Assembly: GCF_037991315.1 (NCBI RefSeq) | Contig: NZ_CP150300.1 | Location: 5,146,001 to 5,210,000, forward strand | DNA from: Paenibacillus sp. FSL H8-0079 | Lineage (GTDB): Bacteria > Bacillota > Bacilli > Paenibacillales > Paenibacillaceae | Length of the DNA stretch: 64,000 bases | Reading direction: 5' to 3' | Part shown: in pieces, positions 61,747 through 64,000 of the stretch | Position numbering within the stretch: position 1 is the first letter of the stretch | Layout of the letters: every line of letters begins with the position of its first letter | Translations under genes and position numbers: made by a program | The notes under the pieces: model-generated | What the model was told of the DNA's origin: nothing | Databases searched by the model: none | What the model saw: the letters and a program-made list of their open reading frames with translations, nothing else

Positions 61747-62703
61747 TCATCCCCTAACTTCTGCCAGTATCTGCTCTGCTCCCCGTTCAATCAATCTCCA
61801 AGCCACTTCTTCTCCCAGACGAACCGGATCTTTCCCGGTCAGAGCTTCCTTGAGAATCAGTCCACCATCTGGCGTGCCAACCATACCTGTTAATTGTAAC
61901 GTGTTTTCTCCATTCAGGGAATCCGTATCTTCCTGAGGCAGCCATACCGCATGAGCACCAATCGGAACCTGACATCCACCATTCAATACACTGAGAAAAC
62001 GGCGTTCCGCCTGTACAGGAAATGCTGTCTCCGGGTCGTTATACAGCTGCAACAAGTGCAATAGTTCCTCATCGTCTTCACGACATTCGATACCGAGCGC
62101 ACCCTGACCCACGGCCGGAAGACAAGCTGTTTCGGTCAAGTACTCGGTAATCCGGTCTTCCCAGCCCATTCGGTACAATCCTGCAGCAGCCAAAATAATC
62201 GCGTCGAGTCCTTCGGTCTCCAGCTTCCGCAGACGGGAATCGATATTACCGCGAAGTGATTCCAATTGTAAATCTGGACGATAGGCCTTCAACTGACTGG
62301 ATCGGCGCAGGCTGCTTGTACCAACTCTCGCCCCTTCTGGTAGTTGATCAAGCGTAAGTCCACCATTGGAAATCAGCGCATCCCGTGGATCTGCACGACG
62401 GGGAACAGCCCCATTGATTAATCCTTCGGGTAACTCGGAAGGCATATCCTTCATGCTGTGAACGGCCATATCAATGGTATGATCAAGCATCGCCTGTTCA
62501 ATCTCTTTGACGAACAATCCTTTGCCTCCCACTTTTGACAACGTTACATCCAGAATGAGATCTCCCTTCGTAACAATCTTATGTACTTCAAAGTCAAAAG
62601 CTAATCCTTCCCGCTCACAAATGTCGCGTAAATCCTGAATGACATGGCCTGTCTGGGTTAGCGCAAGCGCGCTCTGTCTACTACCAACTTTAATTGTACG
62701 CAT
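61747..62703 (-). CDS. hemC: Porphobilinogen deaminase (hydroxymethylbilane synthase)
   Basis: Polymerises four porphobilinogens. The 318-aa product has [15 protein letters not shown], the substrate-binding [18 protein letters not shown] and [12 protein letters not shown] (near 128-155), and the dipyrromethane-cofactor Cys in [13 protein letters not shown] (near 243). Start ATG follows AGGAGGAAG. Confidence 0.97.
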   Translation of the reverse strand: MRTIKVGSRQSALALTQTGHVIQDLRDICEREGLAFDFEVHKIVTKGDLILDVTLSKVGGKGLFVKEIEQAMLDHTIDMAVHSMKDMPSELPEGLINGAVPRRADPRDALISNGGLTLDQLPEGARVGTSSLRRSSQLKAYRPDLQLESLRGNIDSRLRKLETEGLDAIILAAAGLYRMGWEDRITEYLTETACLPAVGQGALGIECREDDEELLHLLQLYNDPETAFPVQAERRFLSVLNGGCQVPIGAHAVWLPQEDTDSLNGENTLQLTGMVGTPDGGLILKEALTGKDPVRLGEEVAWRLIERGAEQILAEVRG

Positions 62704-62705
62704 AT

Positions 62706-63356
62706 CTACACTTCCTCCTGATTACGGGATATCCAGTCCCCGATTTCTTCTTCGGTCCACCACCGGAAATGGCCTGTACGAATATCTTCTAATATGTTCA
62801 TTTCAGTTAATTGTCGGAGCAGCGTGCTTCTGAGACTCGGAGAGGATACGCGTGACTTCACCTCAGTCCTCATCTGGTGCAAAAACTCCAAGTACGTCTC
62901 ATACTCATCACCGAACTGTTGTTCAAGTGTAGCACGTATCTCGGCAGCTGCTGCTGGCCCCGCTCCTGCTGTGGATATAGCTATGCTTAATCTCCCACGT
63001 CTGACCACGCTTGGCGTAATAAAGTTGCTGTGCTCGGAAGACATCGCGTCATTCACCAGTATGCCCGCGGCCTCAGCATCCCGAACCACACTTGAATTGA
63101 CCTCTGAACGGTCAGTGGCTGCATATACGAGAAAGGCCCCCCGCAAATCTCCATTGCGGTAGGACCGGTCTATCCATTGAATTCGGGATTCATGATGCAG
63201 TTGTTTTAATGAGGGAGTAAGCTCCGGACTAATGACCGTAATCTGTGCCTCGGCATGCAGCAATCCCTTTATTTTACGCTCGGCAACACGTCCACCACCA
63301 ACCACGCAGCACTTTTTGCCTGAAGTATTTACAAATATCGGCGTGTAACGGTCCAT
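62706..63356 (-). CDS. Precorrin-2 dehydrogenase / sirohydrochlorin ferrochelatase-type protein
   Basis: A 216-aa Met8p/SirC-like protein that oxidises precorrin-2 to sirohydrochlorin on the way to siroheme. It has the NAD-binding motif [19 protein letters not shown] (residues ~13-31), [11 protein letters not shown] near 80, and a C-terminal dimer domain with [23 protein letters not shown]. Whether it also chelates iron is not visible. Start ATG 63354-63356 follows GGGAGAG. It lies between hemX and hemC, so siroheme and heme genes share one operon. Confidence 0.9.
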   Translation of the reverse strand: MDRYTPIFVNTSGKKCCVVGGGRVAERKIKGLLHAEAQITVISPELTPSLKQLHHESRIQWIDRSYRNGDLRGAFLVYAATDRSEVNSSVVRDAEAAGILVNDAMSSEHSNFITPSVVRRGRLSIAISTAGAGPAAAAEIRATLEQQFGDEYETYLEFLHQMRTEVKSRVSSPSLRSTLLRQLTEMNILEDIRTGHFRWWTEEEIGDWISRNQEEV

Positions 63357-63361
63357 ATCTT

Positions 63362-64000
63362 TCACTCTCCCGTCCAACGATGAAACGCTGAATACGCATT
63401 GGATAAAAAACTCATTATGACAAATCCGTATCCGATCAGCGTCCATCTTGCCATAATAATCGTAGAGAACTGTTTTCTTCTCTTGGATATGAAGTAACCC
63501 ACATAGATGGCTATAGCAAGACCTGTCGCAATAACTTTGAGATCCAAGAGCAGTGTCCAGCGTGTTTCCGCTACAATGGACAATACCGCAAGCATCACAG
63601 AAACACCCAGGAGCGGTGTACCTATGAAATTAGCACCATCCATGTATTTGCCGATCACTTCCAGGCTTGGCATTCGCCGCATCGTATCATTCCACTTTTT
63701 TTTCTTCAGCTTGTGGTGCAAAAACAGATATAACAAGGCAAATACCGTACCAACTGTTAACGCCGCAAAACCGAGATTCGCCAAGGTAATATGCATAATG
63801 AGTAATCCATGTACCGTTTGCCAATTGTGCAGTGATATCTCTCCAGCCGTGAACCACAGTCGGTTCAATACAGTAACGGAAAAACCAACAACATTCAGCA
63901 ACAGAATCACAAATTCAGAACGTTGGATGCGAGTCATGGCGAGAGACATCAGCACAATGCTGAATGAAAATATAAACAAAAAATCAAAGGTCGTGTAGAT
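63362..64000 (-). CDS. hemX: HemX/CcsA-type membrane protein (5' end beyond window)
   Basis: The frame is open from 63362 to the window end (213 codons), so the N-terminal part of a ~270-aa protein is missing. It has at least six hydrophobic segments and the CcsA-type core with QTVHGLLIMHITLANLGFAAL and IGTPLLGVSVMLAVLS. In B. subtilis HemX lies in the hemAXCDBL operon and affects GluTR (HemA) abundance; hemA is expected just beyond this edge. The gap to the next gene is 5 nt. Confidence 0.88.
   Translation of the reverse strand: MYTTFDFLFIFSFSIVLMSLAMTRIQRSEFVILLLNVVGFSVTVLNRLWFTAGEISLHNWQTVHGLLIMHITLANLGFAALTVGTVFALLYLFLHHKLKKKKWNDTMRRMPSLEVIGKYMDGANFIGTPLLGVSVMLAVLSIVAETRWTLLLDLKVIATGLAIAIYVGYFISKRRKQFSTIIMARWTLIGYGFVIMSFLSNAYSAFHRWTGE

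Overview
The window is a slice of a low-to-mid GC, endospore-forming Firmicutes chromosome, and its gene content and order fit Paenibacillus best. Orthologues of Bacillus subtilis neighbours appear in familiar order: relA-apt-recJ-secDF-comN-spoVB-yrbG, yajC-tgt-queA-ruvBAC-bofC, safA, pheA/pheB, obg-spo0B-rpmA-prp-rplU, spoIVFB-spoIVFA-minDC-mreDCB-radC-maf-spoIIB-murC-folC-valS, and spoVID-hemL-hemB-hemD-hemC-hemX. Features that differ from B. subtilis include separate secD and secF, an RNase E/G gene beside rplU, a membrane-anchored Spo0B, and a cobA-hemD fusion. Almost every gene lies on the minus strand. The only plus-strand genes are a uracil permease, spoVB and a YrzE-like membrane protein.

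Layout: (1) 1-6.5 kb: 3'-truncated relA with its own promoter, a divergent uraA, then apt, recJ and a CDF-like membrane protein. (2) 6.5-12.3 kb: secF/secD with a strong promoter, comN-like, spoVB, a DUF421 protein and a YrzE-like protein. (3) 12.3-20.4 kb: the ruvC-ruvA-ruvB-spoIID-like-queA-tgt-yajC operon closed by a strong terminator, then bofC. (4) 20.5-26.8 kb: one complete rRNA operon (16S-23S-5S) followed by nine tRNA genes, driven by tandem promoters and with visible 16S and 23S processing stems. (5) 27-34.7 kb: a SafA-like LysM coat protein, then an amino-acid operon pheB-hom-thrC-thrB-pheA-ilvE. (6) 34.8-41.3 kb: obg, spo0B, the L27/Prp/L21 operon with its L21 leader, RNase E/G, spoIVFB and spoIVFA. 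(7) 41.4-48.9 kb: minD, minC, mreD, mreC, mreB, radC, maf, a DUF4321 protein and a SpoIIB-like SPOR protein. (8) 48.9-54.8 kb: murC, folC, and valS under a T-box leader. (9) 54.9-64 kb: spoVID, a palindromic intergenic repeat, an RluA-type pseudouridine synthase and the tetrapyrrole operon hemX-sirC-hemC-cobA/hemD-hemB-hemL, with hemX cut by the window edge.

Taken together the window holds core growth functions (translation, protein export, recombination, wall shape, division-site placement, heme/siroheme) interleaved with sporulation genes (spoVB, a spoIID-like gene, bofC, safA, spo0B, spoIVFA/B, a spoIIB-like gene, spoVID). Several sporulation genes carry sigma-E-like promoters with the same -10 box (CATAGGAT). 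I see no prophage, CRISPR array, complete transposon, toxin-antitoxin pair or defence island. The less ordinary items are a CDF-family protein whose metal-site residues look lost, a ~230-bp palindromic intergenic element between spoVID and the pseudouridine synthase gene, the shared sigma-E -10 box, a membrane-anchored Spo0B, and the uracil permease inserted between apt and relA. Start sites were moved from the longest ORF wherever a ribosome-binding site, family alignment or promoter argued for it. No searches were run; all identifications are by eye.
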